Shown piece after piece: positions 37,541 to 49,701 of a stretch of 64,000 bases of DNA. The position numbers and the translations under genes are program-made. The notes under the pieces were generated by a model. It was not told the DNA's origin, ran no database searches, and saw nothing but the letters and a program-made list of their open reading frames with translations. Numbering within the stretch: the stretch's first letter is position 1; each line of letters starts with the position of its first letter. The stretch is taken from assembly GCF_007655135.1 (NCBI RefSeq), contig NC_045134.1:19492568-19556567 (forward strand), in the 5' to 3' direction. Origin of the DNA: Punica granatum (lineage: Eukaryota > Streptophyta > Magnoliopsida > Myrtales > Lythraceae).

Positions 37541-38920
37541 ATGTCAAGACACGGGAATTCACGACGAAATGATAACCAATCAAGAGATGCCCAACTTATG
37601 GGAATTTATCTGGCGCTGGAGATTGCGGCGGCTGAAGAAAGTGTCCCGCGCAACATTCCTTGTCGAACCTCACGTCTACAAGGCAGATATTACATAGAGG
37701 AAGTTCTTGGCAATGACACAAGGTGTTACGAGAATTTCAGGATGAACCCTCACGTATTTCATAATCTGTGCGATACGCTAAGAGCAAATTGTGGAATCAG
37801 AAATAGCAGGAATGGTCTGACCGTCGAGGAGATGGTCGGCATGTTCTTAATGGTAGTTGCACATAGTACGCGCTTGGTCGTGGTTGCCGAACGATTTCAG
37901 CATTCTACGGAGACGGTGTCACGAGTCATCAAGGTAATAGCTCATGGAATTCATTCGTTGTCACCAACGTATATAAGACGGAGGAACGTTGATGTACAAC
38001 CGGAAATTCAGAGTTGCCGAAAATGGTACCCATTCTTTCAGGTATGTGTCGTACATGTGATAAATTTAAATACCACTAATTTTTGTTTGCTGTATAATGT
38101 AATTCGTATTCTTTTCATTATTATTGTAGAATTGCATTGGAGCAATCGATGGGACACATGTGTCTGCTTGTGTTCCATCATCGGTGAGAGGCGCGTATCG
38201 CGATCGGAATAATGAGATTACGCAAAATGTACTCGCCGCTTGTTCGCATGACATGATGTTCACTTATGTCGTCACTGGATGGGAGGGTTCTGCTCATGAC
38301 TCTCGAATTCTGTCCGATGCCGCTACATTGGAATTATTTCCTGCACCATATGGCGGTAAGTTCGTCATGCTCATATCGTATGTTCCCTTCTCAATCGCGT
38401 ATATATTTTCATAAATACATTATATATTAGATCTATATTTCTGCTTGCAGAACAATATTATGTAGTCGATGCGGGATTCCCTAATATTCCGGGTTATCTG
38501 GCTCCTTATAAAGGCCAAAGGTATCACCGCAGTGATTATAATGACGACACCCCACCTACGACGGAGAAAGAGTTATTCAACCAACGTCACGCATCCGTTC
38601 GTAATGTTATCGAACGGTGTTTTGGGGTGCTGAAGAACAGATTTGCAATACTGCGGACAATGTCAAATTACGGCCCGCTTCGGCAAGGACAAATTACTCT
38701 TGCATGCTTCGTGTTGCACAATTTCATTCGGCTAAATAATTATCACGATAGATTATTCGAAGAGTATGGCAATGCATGGGAATATTACGATGAATTCCGA
38801 AATCCTCCGCATCTAACTGGGGATCGGGTTGATGTAGACATGAGAAGCAGGGAAATGGATGCATTACGTAATCGTATTGCAAATGCAATATGGAATGCGG
38901 AAACAAGAGGAAACCGGTAA
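37541..38920 (+). CDS. Harbinger transposase (HARBI1-like DDE nuclease)
   Basis: Three exons, 37541-38041, 38130-38355 and 38451-38920, join in frame to 398 residues. An N-terminal helix-turn-helix-like region (VEEMVGMFLMVVAHSTRLVV, ERFQHSTETVSRVIKVIAHG) is followed by the nuclease. The three acidic residues are in GAIDGTHVSA, VVDAGFPNIPGYLAPY and VIERCFGVLKNRFAIL, and the C-terminal LACFVLHNFIRL is also present. The length and motifs match plant PIF/Harbinger transposases. Both introns have GT-AG borders, and no lesion was seen, so the protein may be active. It cuts and reinserts the element together with ORF1. Confidence 0.9.
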
Positions 38921-39088
38921 TATTGGAATGAATGTAAGGTATAGATAATTAATTGTAATGGGATTGTATGTTTAATAATATATGGGGCCCACCAGTTTGA
39001 CTTTTGAAATGTGTGTTTTGTTGTGTAGTGTATTGAGTTAAAGTTAAAGTTAAAATTTTAAACCACGACTCTGAAAACAAACGGAGCA

Positions 39089-39176
39089 ATAAAGTCCCTG
39101 TTTAAGCACACTAAGTTCGGCAATGGGAGTGGAAGTGTGACCAAGGTTCATTATGAAACCTTTCATCCAATTGTCT
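39089..39176 (-). pseudogene. LINE piece 2: middle of RNase H
   Basis: On the minus strand it reads EDNWMKGFIMNLGHTSTPIA followed by ELSVLKQGLY. This is the middle of the RNase H domain and continues directly from GGGGLLR at 45121 once the MULE is removed. Confidence 0.85.
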
Positions 39177-41249
39177 TCTCTAAAAGAGAATTAGCAAAAA
39201 TAATCTCAAGATATGAAATTTGGCTCAAATGACCCTCAACCCATTTTTTACATCAAATTGAACCATGACAGTTAAAATTTACATCAGAGATGACCTTCCG
39301 TCCACGTTCCGTGAAAAATCAGACGGAATCGTCTAACGTGGCTTATAATATTGTTTCTTTGTTGCTTTCCCTCTTTGCCCTTTATATTTAACAGATGTCA
39401 TGGTATTAAAAGAGCCAAAATCCCTAATCCCCAAATTGAAGAGCCAAAATCCCTAACCTCCAAATTAAATTGCTGAACAACGGCTACAATGGTGAAGACA
39501 GAATGTAGTGAATGCAATAGAGGTACTTGTTGCAAAGAAGATCGACCGCATAAGCATACTGAAGATGTCAATTCAAATTGTTGTGGCTCGAGCATGGCGA
39601 ATGGATGAAAGAGACGGCATTGGCATACTAAAAATGAAGATTCAAGTTGATATGGCTCGAGTATGGCAAATGGAAGGAAAAGAGAATGGATTTGTGATTG
39701 TGGGCGACAGGTTTCCATTCTGACATCGAAGACTTCCAAGAATTTTGGGAGGAAGTTCCTTCGGTGCCAATTTTTTCAGATGATTTCCGAATACACAAAT
39801 TTGTTAGCATCACAATATTGAGAAATCAATATAAGTTACTGATGTTTGTGATTCTTAATTTTTTGATGGATTTGATCGATGAAGAACAAGTTAATCACTT
39901 GTTATTTCAAGTGGTTGGATGAGGTCTCTAATATGGCAATGCATGGCAATCAGAATGCAAAGGAGACAGAGGCTACTCATACTGATAAAAAAGCTACTGA
40001 AATAGCAGGTTGCCAAGCTAAAGAGAAAGAATTTGATGTATTGAGATAGAGTGAAGAGGCTGGAGCTTGTTTGCATTGTATTGGTCATTTTATTGGCATT
40101 TGTGTTTATTAAAGATGGTATGAAGAAGTAGGGATTTCTTTATTGTATATGACAAGTTAGTAGTTGTATTTATCGAAAATGTGTTTATGTATTCAATGAT
40201 GTTTTAGTATGTAATTGTGCAATGTAAGAAAACTATTGGCAATGAAGAATTGGCAGTGTATTTTGTTCAATCTTCTTCACTGATTCTTCTTCACTAATTG
40301 AGTTTCATTAGATTTATATAACTTACTAAATAAGCAAAATAAGATAGCAAATATTCATTAATTAAAGAACATAAATTGATTGAGATTGCACAGTTAGCAA
40401 TTTCCCAGAAGAACATGTACGTGATCTTCATAGACATAACATACCCCAAATCCCTCATATTTGGATTTAGTATCTGTTATACAAAAGAATACCCCCACAC
40501 CTAAATGAATCACTTCCACAAGTAACTTGTACCATTCCCAACATATAACCCATCATGACAAACCCAAACCCATTTACAAAAAGAAACCTTTTACAATCAA
40601 CAAAAAGCCTTTACAAAAAGAAATACTTTCCAAAAAATATACAAAATGAGCATCACATACAATCATTTACTATGATGGAGGCAACTGGTCCTGGATCATC
40701 TTGAAAAGAGCACCAAATCTCTAAGCAGTCCCAAGGTTGGCAGCTTGCAAGGTTTATGGTGACATTACATGTTATCCCAAACCAGTTATGGTAGTACTTG
40801 GCTGGTTAATTGTCACAGCTTGACTCATTGCAACATCCCTCTTTTGCAAACAGTCGAAGTTTTACCATTAAGCCAAGACAACCTTGGTCATCTACTACTA
40901 CTTGTATTATGGAACATCAATATAAGTGTATATGTATACTTGTACTGATGGACCTGCCATTGCAGTTGCCATGACTAAACTTGGGGCATTGTCTCTCTCC
41001 ATTGGCACCTATTGCACGGTTAGCAATCACAAGCATGCCAACTAAACTGAAATTCAAAGTTTCTTAAATATATACCTGTCTTGGAATGTTTGACACTTGA
41101 GTTGGCATGACTGGACCTGAGGGTAGCATCATTGAAGCTGATGGTGGAGTCATTGGACCTGATGGTGGCATGTCTAGACCTGATGCATTCCTCGCCTGCA
41201 TTTGCACCTATTCCATATTCAGCAATCACAATCTCTTAGAACAAATGAA

Positions 41250-44074
41250 TTTAGTTAAAGAACTTGTACATGTGCAAGAAAATTTGTCATATGATAAGGC
41301 AATAATGGTCCTGGTGTCAATAGTGGGGCAAAGTGTTGAGACACAAGAATTTCCTCTGCTTGAACTGCATTAGATCCACTATTTGCCCCACCTTCAATAT
41401 TTACAGTACTAGGCCCCAGTTGTTCTGTCCTTGATGCATTTGTTTCCTTTCTCTTCTGGTTAGCTGCACTAAGAGCCTTGCATGACATCCTATTATGACT
41501 ATTTTGTCCACAGTTTAAACAAGTAACAGTGGCGAGGCTTCTTTTAAGCTTGTATGGATCTTTTCTTTCCTCTAGGGCCTTTCTCTTTTGCTTTTTGGGA
41601 CACCCTGGTTACCTCTTCAGCTTTGGGGGTAGGACAGGGTCCATACTTGATTTAGTCCAATACTCCTTCCTAGGTGTAGGTTTGATGAAGGGGACATAAA
41701 TATTATGTTGTGTGGCCCTTGTATATCATGGATGCACAAAATTTTCTATTGCTTGGTTAGTGTAGAAAATGCAAGTAATAACTTACATGCAAGGAATCCT
41801 TGTGATATCTCATTCCCTGCAAGAACATGTACGCATTTCCATATCAACTACTTACTTAGATCTAGGTGGACATGTTACCTCAAATTTTAACATACAAGCA
41901 TCCCCTTACCACTGTGGTGCCCAAGTAAAAGATTTCTGTCTATTATGATCCAACTTTGACTGAACTTTGGGGCATAATGGACCCGACTAGTTTGCTACTA
42001 CATTTGTAGTCCTTGCCAACTTCTTCATTATATACATTCTTACTCTTTCAGTGATGGTGATGATGGGCTTGCTCCTAACCTTCAATATCTGACCATTGAA
42101 TTGCTCAGGCATGTTGTTTGTCACCGATGAGTTCTTTGTATGGACATCAAAAGCTGATATGCTCCATCTTTCAACCGGTATCTTCTTTAGCCAATGCCAT
42201 GCACCTTCACTCAGTCCCTGTATGCTGCGTAAATTGTTGCTTAGTTGTTGCTTTAGCAACTGCCCAGAATGCATCCTTCAAAGCCATTTCATTCCAATTC
42301 TTGGTCAAATTGGCTCATATGTGCCTAGCACAATACCTGTGTGGTGCTTCTGGGCAAACTGTTGCCAGTGCAGCATCTAGACCTTATAAAGTCAATATTA
42401 TTTAAATAGCGACTGAAAAATATATAATAAGTTCAATAATTAATTACTTGTGTTATGAGACATACTTTCTACCTATCAGATATAAAGCTATAGCATTCAA
42501 CTCAGAATCTCCCAAGTCATCCACAAGATTCCTCAAAAATCAAGTCCAATTATCCATATTTTCTACATCCACCACTGCATATGCAAGCATATAGAATGCA
42601 CTATTATCATCTTGAGGCACAGTAGAAAGAAGTTGTCCCCCGTAAGTGGCCTACAACCAACCAAGAAACTAGTCTTGCGAGCTTCCAAGCACATATTCTC
42701 TCAAACTCATGTGTCACAAGTGCAACATTTAGTCCCGCAATTGACCCTGGGTTACTTTTTCGAAGTTCATTGCAGTAATCCCTTAGCCTCCCATATTGGT
42801 CCTTCTACGAACCTTCACCTTCACATATCTTATGAGCTTCCCTGATGGCTCTGTATAAAATAGTATCATACACTTTAACTCTGTAGCTGTGCATCATGAA
42901 ATCATAAGCATTCTAACTATTCATCTCTAGATGGGCCCTTATTTGAGGGACCAACTTATTTGCCACCCACTCAGTTGTAGCCAACTGGTTTTGCACACTT
43001 CTACAACATTTGTATTCATCTTTAAATGTTTTCACTTGATAACAGTTGTTCTTCCTGTTTATTGAGCAAACTATCTTCTAATCACACCCTTTATCAGCAC
43101 ACGGAGCCCTCACCTTGCCTTTTTCACTTTTCGTAAATCTTACGACCGTTCCATTGCAAATACGGTAGTCCCTCACGGCATTCTTGAAGACCTTTAATGA
43201 TGAATACACCATCCCCAGTTATATGATGACGATACCAAACTGATCTCCCTCATTGAACACTGGGTACTGTACGCCCTCTTCTTCATTGCTAGATTCATCA
43301 CCATTAAGGGACTTTAACTCCTCGGTGTGATAACCATCTGATTCCTCAGGTTTCTCCATCTCAGCCTCTATGTTTTCCTGTACAAACATTCTAGCTCTTT
43401 CTTCTGTTGGTTTTTTTTAACCTAGTCTTTGTGTGCTTCTTCTTACGATTTTGCTTTTGCTGCACTTCAAGACCTACAATGGTGTCAACATGCATCGTAG
43501 AAGTTCCAGCTTCAGCTTCATCACCATGTATTGTAGAAGTTCTCCATCCTGTAGATGCATTGTTCATCTTATATTCTTCCAGACTAGGCTCAGTTCTTTC
43601 AACAAACTCATCATCATCTTCATCCCAATCTTCATCCCCTCTGTCACTGTCATCACCACTGGTTGAGTCATTCCCCTGTTCATCTTCATCCTCTTCATAT
43701 TGATCAATTACTTGTACAAGTACCTCCCTTGCTTCTGCTTCTCTTGTTTCTGTTGCTTTTCTTTCCCTTGCTTCTCCTTCTCTTGCTTTTCTTTCTCTTA
43801 CTTCCCTTTTTCTTTCTTCTCTTTCTCTTGCTTCTCTTTCTCTTACTTCCTTTTCTCTTGCTTTTGTTGCTTCTCTTTCTCTGACTTCTCTTTCTCTTGC
43901 TTCTTTTTTAACATTTGCCAAGAATTCCATTGCTTCCTTGCCAATAAGTGCCTCAGGAGTTTCTATTGGATGCTTAAAATATATGTGCGCCTCATCATAT
44001 CCTTTTACAATAGTTATGAGGTTTGTTGAACCATTATCATCTTTTAAATCTTCAAGCCCAAACTCCATCCTCAT
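41250..44074 (-). pseudogene. MULE transposase (MURA-like) pseudogene with charged repeat
   Basis: The minus strand starts with a PB1-like segment (IVKGYDEAHIYFKHPIETPE), then a coiled, highly charged repeat of R-E-R-E units (43700-43900), then an acidic stretch. The MuDR-type region follows (YSSLKVFKNAVRDYRICNGT, APCADKGCDWKIV with the Trp codon now a stop, YGRLRDYCNELRKSNPGS). Part of the catalytic core follows, then the late MURA block (MPEQFNGQILKVRSKPIITI) and a CCHC zinc knuckle (CGQNSHNRMSC, near 41490-41520). Many stops and frameshifts between blocks make it non-functional. Confidence 0.85.
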
Positions 44075-44322
44075 CCCAGGGATAACATATCAGCAACTGA
44101 AAGGTTTGCTCTTATAGTGATCATCTAACACGTTCATGATCACAATTGCAGAAAAGAAATCTGCATCTACATGTTCCATAATGTTTATCTCACCACCAAC
44201 ATAATTCTGTTTGTTTTCATCAAATTGTCCTCCATGATGTAAAATCAGATCCACGTAATGTCATTCCATTCTGAGACCACAAACCAACCAAAAAGGAACC
44301 ATCACGCACAGATCAAAAAACA

Positions 44323-44701
44323 TATAAAAATTCAAACTTTATCAGATTCTCTACCGCATTAACTATCAAAAAGACAAAAGACAATCAACCTTGGGACCGC
44401 ATTAAACAATGCATGAAGGAAACAAGTAAGGGGACCACAAAATCGACTGTAGGAGTAGTAAATAACCGTTACCTACCTGAGTCCAACTTTTCAAAACCTC
44501 CACGAGGACCGCATATAAAAATTCAAACTTTATCAGATTCTCTACGGCATTAACTATCAAAAAGACAAAAGACAATCAACCTTGGGACCGCATTAAACAA
44601 TGCATGAAGGAAACAAGTAAAGGGACCACAAAATCGACTGTAGGAGTAGTAAATAACCGTTACCTACCTGAGTCCAACTTTTCAAAACCTCCACGAGGAC
44701 C
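44323..44701. repeat. 190-bp tandem duplication inside the MULE
   Basis: Two adjacent units of 190 bp (44323-44512 and 44513-44701), each containing attcaaactttatcagattc and tgggaccgcattaaacaatg, are almost identical. The same pair occurs in the second copy at about 50479-50857. Confidence 0.9.
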
Positions 44702-45112
44702 ACGGCCAGCTTATATCACCAAAGAACACCAAACTCCTTTTCGATCTTCTTGTTCTAAACTCGAAAAGAAAATAAACTTCACTGAACATAGAAATTGATC
44801 TGCCCTGGTCATTCTCACTTGAATGTTTGCTCTGAAATCAGAAAATCCCGCCCTACAATCGCTTCATTTCCCGCTTTCGATCTTAAGAAGCTTAACAGAG
44901 GTAGATAGACACGTCAGAAAGCCATGTCATATGGAGAAATAATATTATAAGTCACGTCAGACGATTCCGTCTGATTTTTCACGGAACGTGGACGGAAGGT
45001 CATCTCTGATGTAAATTTTAACTGCCAGGGTTATGTTTGATGTAAAAAATGGGTCGATGGTCATTTGAGCCAAATTTCATCTCTCGAGGTTATTTTTGCT
45101 AATTCTCTCTGG

Positions 45113-45753
45113 TCTCTAAGTAAACCACCTCCTCCTGCTCTCCCGGGATTGCCTTCCACTGACCCATCCGTGTTCATAGTGTGGAAAACCTTTGGTGGGG
45201 TGTTCCATTTGATCATGATATTCTCGGTTGGAATAGGAGTTTTGTCGGTTATAGAACCCCAAAATTCCGTAGTAAGTTCGTTGGTGTGGGAATGAACGCT
45301 TACAGAGAGCCCATTGCAAGAAGATCAAATTGTTTCGGTTTTTCCATAGGTTTCAAATGGTAATTGGGAAAATTACTTTCCAGGAAATGCCTAGGGTTGA
45401 TAAATGGGACGATGAACAATTAAATCTAAGACATTCCATGAATGGAATGGAGAAGGTAGCTCGCTTGGATGAAGGCATATTGGCGCTTTCCGAAAAATCA
45501 CGAGCTAGAGGACACTCTCTCATAATGTGTTGGATTGTCTGTTCCCGGCAATAACATATGGGGCAACCTGAATCGACCGGTATGCCTGTGGCAGCAAGTT
45601 TGGCACGAATTGCCAATATTTCATGACAGCATAACCGGATGAAGTGTTGTATTTTCCGGATAGCTAAAGCATTTATATATCCAAGACCAGTTTCCTGTAG
45701 GGGGAGGGAATTGGATCGACCGGTATGCCTATGGCGAATCCAGAAGCATTTCC
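45113..45753 (-). pseudogene. LINE piece 1: RT zinc-binding tail and start of RNase H
   Basis: It reads FIRLCCHEILAIRAKLAATG, then CPICYCREQTIQHIMRECPL, the zinc-binding reverse transcriptase tail of plant LINEs. Near 45110-45190 the RNase H start NTDGSVEGNPGRAGGGGLLR is visible. The frame is interrupted between these parts. Confidence 0.85.
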
Positions 45754-46213
45754 ATAAAATTCAATATTTCAAAAATTCTGTAAAGGCTCAAAATCTACTT
45801 TTCTTATTAAAAAAAAATGCGAAGCCCAGGACCCCCTGGTGGGTCGGTAACAACAGCCCATGGAAATTGGAAAATACGCAACCCGGGTCCACCACAACCC
45901 ATTCATGCACCCGGTTCACGCAGTTGCGGTTTTCCTCCTCCTCGTTCATGACGCGATGGCCCGATCAGCCAGATCATGCCACGTGGCGAATCCGGAAGCC
46001 ACCGCGCCACATACCTCCGATATTACGCGAAGCATCGAGACCTTTCCCCTCCCTTCGACCCAAAGGAATAAACTTAGCGGAATCAAATCGAAAATCCCTA
46101 ATCCGATTGAAACGGCAACGTTCCCCTCTCATTCCGATCATCCTCAAGGCCTTCCTTCTCCGATCCCCAAACCCCGCGGTATCGTCGGCCGGCCGACCGA
46201 TTCCTCTCCTCCG

Positions 46214-47816
46214 ATGTGGAACCAGCCTTTCGGGAAGAACGGCGATGTCGAGTCGGGGGCGAGGCCCCTGTACCCGATGATGCTGGAGAGCCCGGAGCTC
46301 CGGTGGGGCTTCATCCGCAAGGTATACTCCATCGTCGCCCTCCAGCTGCTCCTCACCATCGCCGTTGCCGCCGTCGTCGTGACCGTGCGCCCCATCGCCA
46401 CCTTCTTCGTCACCACCACCGCTGGCTTGGCCCTCTACATCGTCCTCATCATCATCCCCTTCATTAGTACGTTTCTGTTGTTTTTTCTCGAAAGTGCTAT
46501 TTTCCTTGTTCTCCTGTTGAAAGAAACCGAAAGCGGTTAAAAATCGAGAAATTCTGTTCTTTCTTTTCCGAAATTGGAGTGGAAAATTGTCACTGAGGGG
46601 ATCATTTTTAATCTTCTTTTGATATTTCGTGCGAAAACCGATTGGTAAAGGGGCATCTGCCGATAATGTAGCAAGTTATGAAGGAAAATCTGGATATTGT
46701 AGCTTCAGGTTTTGAATTCTATGAGGAACTATGTTACCATAATAAATCGGAAATGAAACCCTCCATTGGTAATTGTATAGCCGAGCTTGTTCCTGTAGAA
46801 CAAAACCGAGAAATTCCATATAGGGAAAATCTTTATGGTTCGGTTAATTTGTCTGATTGGATCTTTGGGATGATGGTGTTAATTTGTCTCATTGCAGTAT
46901 TGTGCCCGTTGTATTACTATCACCAACGGCATCCCGTTAATTACCTTCTCCTGGGGATTTTCACTGTTACTCTCGCTTTCGCCATCGGATTAACTTGTGC
47001 TTTTACAAGTGGTAAGTTCTGCATCTTTTAGAATTTTCGTTGAAACATTACAGATGTGTGTAATTTGATTGAATCATTTGACAATTGGGATTGGTAAAAG
47101 GAAATTGACCTCTTGATGGTCGATGTAATTTTTCATTGCTTTTCTACAAGAAAATAATGTGAAATCTCTATTACTCAGCAGATGCGGTAGTTTCATCAAG
47201 AAAATTGTTAAATTGATCTTTATGCTGGTGTTTGATTTTGCTTTCGTCACCTTAAGATATAGTTTCATGTGTTCTTTTATAGATTTATTAGTCTTGGGTA
47301 ATGATGTCAAGTGATTGTGCTTAAAGCTCATGGGGAGTGTGTTTTGCTTGGTGACAGGAAAAGTTATCCTGGAAGCAGTTATCTTGACGGCCGCGGTAGT
47401 TGTTGGCCTCACTCTCTACACATTCTGGGCTGCGAAAAGAGGACAGGACTTCAATTTCCTTGGACCCTTCTTGTTCGGTGCTCTCATTGTGCTCATGGTG
47501 TTTGCATTGATCCAGGTACGTGTGGATGAAATGCTTGATGACCTTGAATCATCTGTTTTAATCAATTTGACTCTTGATCTTACTTTTCATTCTGTCATGG
47601 CGAGTGCAGATCCTCTTCCCCCTAGGAAAGATCTCCGTGATGATCTATGGGTGCTTGGCAGCCATCATTTTCTGCGGATACATCGTTTATGACACAGACA
47701 ACCTCATCAAGCGCTTCACATACGACGAATATATATGGGCTGCTGTGTCATTGTACCTCGATATTGTCAACCTGTTCCTAGCTTTGCTGACTGTCTTCAG
47801 GGCTGCTGATAGCTAA
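46214..47816 (+). CDS. LFG: LIFEGUARD/Bax inhibitor-1-like membrane protein, 4 exons (copy A)
   Basis: Exons 46214-46466, 46898-47011, 47358-47515 and 47610-47816 join in frame to 243 residues, the normal length of plant LFG proteins. The start MWNQPFGKNGDVESGARPLY is followed by the family block PMMLESPELRWGFIRKVYSI. Seven hydrophobic segments follow (for example VALQLLLTIAVAAVVVTV, LALYIVLIIIPFI, VNYLLLGIFTVTLAFAIGLT, VILTAAVVVGLTLYTFW, LFGALIVLMVFALIQ). The conserved end is YDTDNLIKRFTYDEYIWAAV then LTVFRAADS. LFG proteins are TMBIM-family membrane proteins tied to calcium leak and suppression of cell death; in barley and Arabidopsis they influence powdery mildew entry. An open frame continues upstream in phase to an ATG at 45860, but the ATG at 46214 fits the family. 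A LINE insertion ends about 460 bp upstream. Confidence 0.92.
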
Positions 47817-49005
47817 GTGGATCTTTCTTTTTCATTTGCGTAATTAGGAAGTGTCGTATCTGTGAACTCCAAAGATACTTGTGATTGGTACATACTACGT
47901 AGTGAGTCTCCACAATTGGATGCATTTTGATTGGATAGAGGAGAGGGGTCAGAAGTTCTTTTGTATATTCCTCTAGTTTGGACTTCCATAAGCAATTGTA
48001 CTATCATTTTGATGGTAATGAATGGATTTTGGGGGTCCAAAGCTTGAACTCTTATTACAGTTTATGATTTATAGTTGTTAAATGATGAGGAATGCGTACA
48101 AGTTACAATGAGTCTGCTGCTTGTGGATTGAGTTCGAAGGAGTCGCAGTTTCAGTGTAGATGGAGAGAACTCTGATGAATGAGTTACGTCTTTTGCTTGC
48201 TTTCGGAATAGTTTTTGGCTCTTGCAGTCCATTGTCTCAATTGAATCTGCAACGATCCTCATCATTTTAGTTGGTTTATGCTCTTTTCCAGGTTCTTTTC
48301 CGCCGACTCACAAGTGAGACGTTTGTTTTGCGTCATTTTCTTTATGTGGTGAGCTTTTTGCTTAGTGAAGTTGAAAACCTCTGCGTTCATTTTTACACCA
48401 CGTAAGGCCACCTTTCCTTATCGCCAAAGGTGGGATTCTTTTTCTTCCGTTGTTTTCCTTTTTTGTGTAATGGTCAAGTGGTGTCCTGTCAACCAATTGG
48501 TACCTCGGCCGCTCCATGATTGTGGGCGTGGGCAGGGCGAGGGTCGCGCTTCGTGTAGAGTCTTTATGAGATACAGATTATATGTTTCTAAGGGGAGCTG
48601 GATGTTAAATAGTTTCAGGGGCTAATGATCAACCCTGCTTTCCTTTCATTCTATAATTTTGTCTTATTCTAATTTTATTGCTGATGCGGCAGTCGGACCT
48701 GTACAATTATTTGTTACAATTAACGCCGCGTGGGAATAGTTTGTCATCTCAGCGTCAAATGTTTTCAAATAGTAATTTGGGAAATGCATATTTAATAGGA
48801 AGGTATTTCTTCGTTGTAGTTATTCATAACAAGTTAACAACACTTATTATTTAGGATATGAAGGAACTGTGTAAAAGGACCCAACATCTGCAGTCAATTT
48901 TTTTTTTTGGTAAATGGTGATCTGCAGTCAATTTCAAATCTATGTCAAATTTGTTGCAAGAACATATGTATAATTTGCAAATGTTTGCTATTTATAATAA
49001 TAGTA
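47817..49005. other. Downstream of LFG copy A, no further gene recognised
   Basis: It contains the presumed 3' untranslated region of the LFG gene and AT-rich intergenic DNA. The same stretch recurs after copy B at 53961 to about 55150 with very few differences. Confidence 0.6.
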
Positions 49006-49105
49006 TAGGGTAAATGCATTAAAAGGCACAATGTTTGCGAGTTAAATATCAATCTTGTCCCTGAGATAGATGACTTGCAGCAAACGAGTCCCTTGCAAGA
49101 AATTT

Positions 49106-49252
49106 ACATCAAATTAGTCATCTGTAATATTAAATTCGTCCTCTGTAATATCAAATTTGTGCTCTCTTACATCAAATTGGTTCTTTATCACATCAATTTG
49201 GTCTATTATGACATCAATTTAATCATCTGTCACATCAAATCAATCCCTCCGT
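49106..49252. repeat. Seven 21-bp tandem units (copy A)
   Basis: Seven consecutive 21-base units start with acatcaaatt or close variants (atattaaatt, atatcaaatt, acatcaattt). They lie near what looks like the outer end of a MULE. The copy after the gap is at 55251-55397. Confidence 0.88.
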
Positions 49253-49701
49253 CGCTCTGTCCGGTCAACCGTTAGCCTTGGATGGAAACAGTGTTTGCAG
49301 CTATTTGATCCTACTAACACATTTTCATGCATTTTCTCTTAAAATTAAATTTGTGGGTTTTTAAATTAAAAAATTGCCTTATTTCCTTTTGTCCATTTGT
49401 GCATTTGTTTTCTCTCTCTTTACTTCCCTCTCTTAAATTTGTTTCTCGCTCATAACTCCCTCTCTCTCCCACTCTATCTGACTCCCTCCAAAATTGTTCT
49501 TCTTCTCTGAGCGAGGCGGGAAATTCTCTTGGAGAGCAACATTGGTTTCGCTTGAGGCAGGAGCCGTGGTTGTCCCAATCATGGACTCAGATTCCAGATT
49601 CATCTGTGAGCCAAGGTATTTCTTCTCTCTTAGTATTTGTCACTTTCTCTCAGAAGCTACTGTTTTTGATTGATATTTGAGTGAAGGTTGAGATTTTTTT
49701 T

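Larger units (their letters stand above)
34418..39088 (+). mobile_element. PIF/Harbinger DNA transposon, apparently complete
   Basis: The ends are imperfect inverted repeats around CGTTTGTTTTCGGAGT (left) and CGTTTGTTTTCAGAGT (right, reverse complement). The insertion site is fixed by the LINE it interrupts: removing 34418-39088 plus one 3-bp duplicate (ata at 34415-34417 and 39089-39091) restores the RNase H reading GLYMVVS in frame. The usual PIF duplication is TTA/TAA; an equivalent reading with one mutated base is also possible. It carries the two genes typical of the superfamily, a Myb/SANT-like DNA-binding protein and a DDE transposase, in the same direction and about 290 bp apart. Both are open. 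Confidence 0.9.
39186..45112 (-). mobile_element. Mutator-like element (MULE) with decayed transposase, inserted in the LINE
   Basis: Inverted repeats of about 170 bp (39186-39355 and 44937-45107) share gagaattagcaaaaataa, catcagagatgaccttccgt and cacggaacgtggacgg (as complements). Flanking 9-bp repeats, tctctaaaa (39177-39185) and tctctaagt (45113-45121), match at seven positions. Excising the element restores the LINE reading GGLLREDNWMKGF. The transposase lies on the minus strand in the right half. The left third (39360-41000) holds no recognisable gene. Confidence 0.88.
34038..45753 (-). mobile_element. 5'-truncated LINE (non-LTR retrotransposon) split by two later insertions
   Basis: On the minus strand the element begins at 45753 and ends in a poly(A) run (T run 34038-34049 on the plus strand). 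The flanks are related 17-bp direct repeats, ataaaattcaacaattc (34021-34037) and ataaaattcaatatttc (45754-45770), as expected for target-primed insertion. Removing the MULE (39186-45112) and the Harbinger (34418-39088) leaves about 1.1 kb that reads zinc-binding RT tail, RNase H, poly(A). The remnant is 5' truncated and carries stops. Confidence 0.87.

Noticed and set aside
39398..39739. ORF of 113 codons near the left end of the MULE.
   Set aside because: The composition is repetitive (repeated FxxPFAxLEP-like phrases), there is no known domain, and the neighbourhood is decayed transposon; it is likely chance.
43407..44029. Plus-strand ORFs rich in Leu, Ser, Phe and Cys.
   Set aside because: They are the reverse-strand shadow of the R-E-R-E coding repeat of the MULE ORF.
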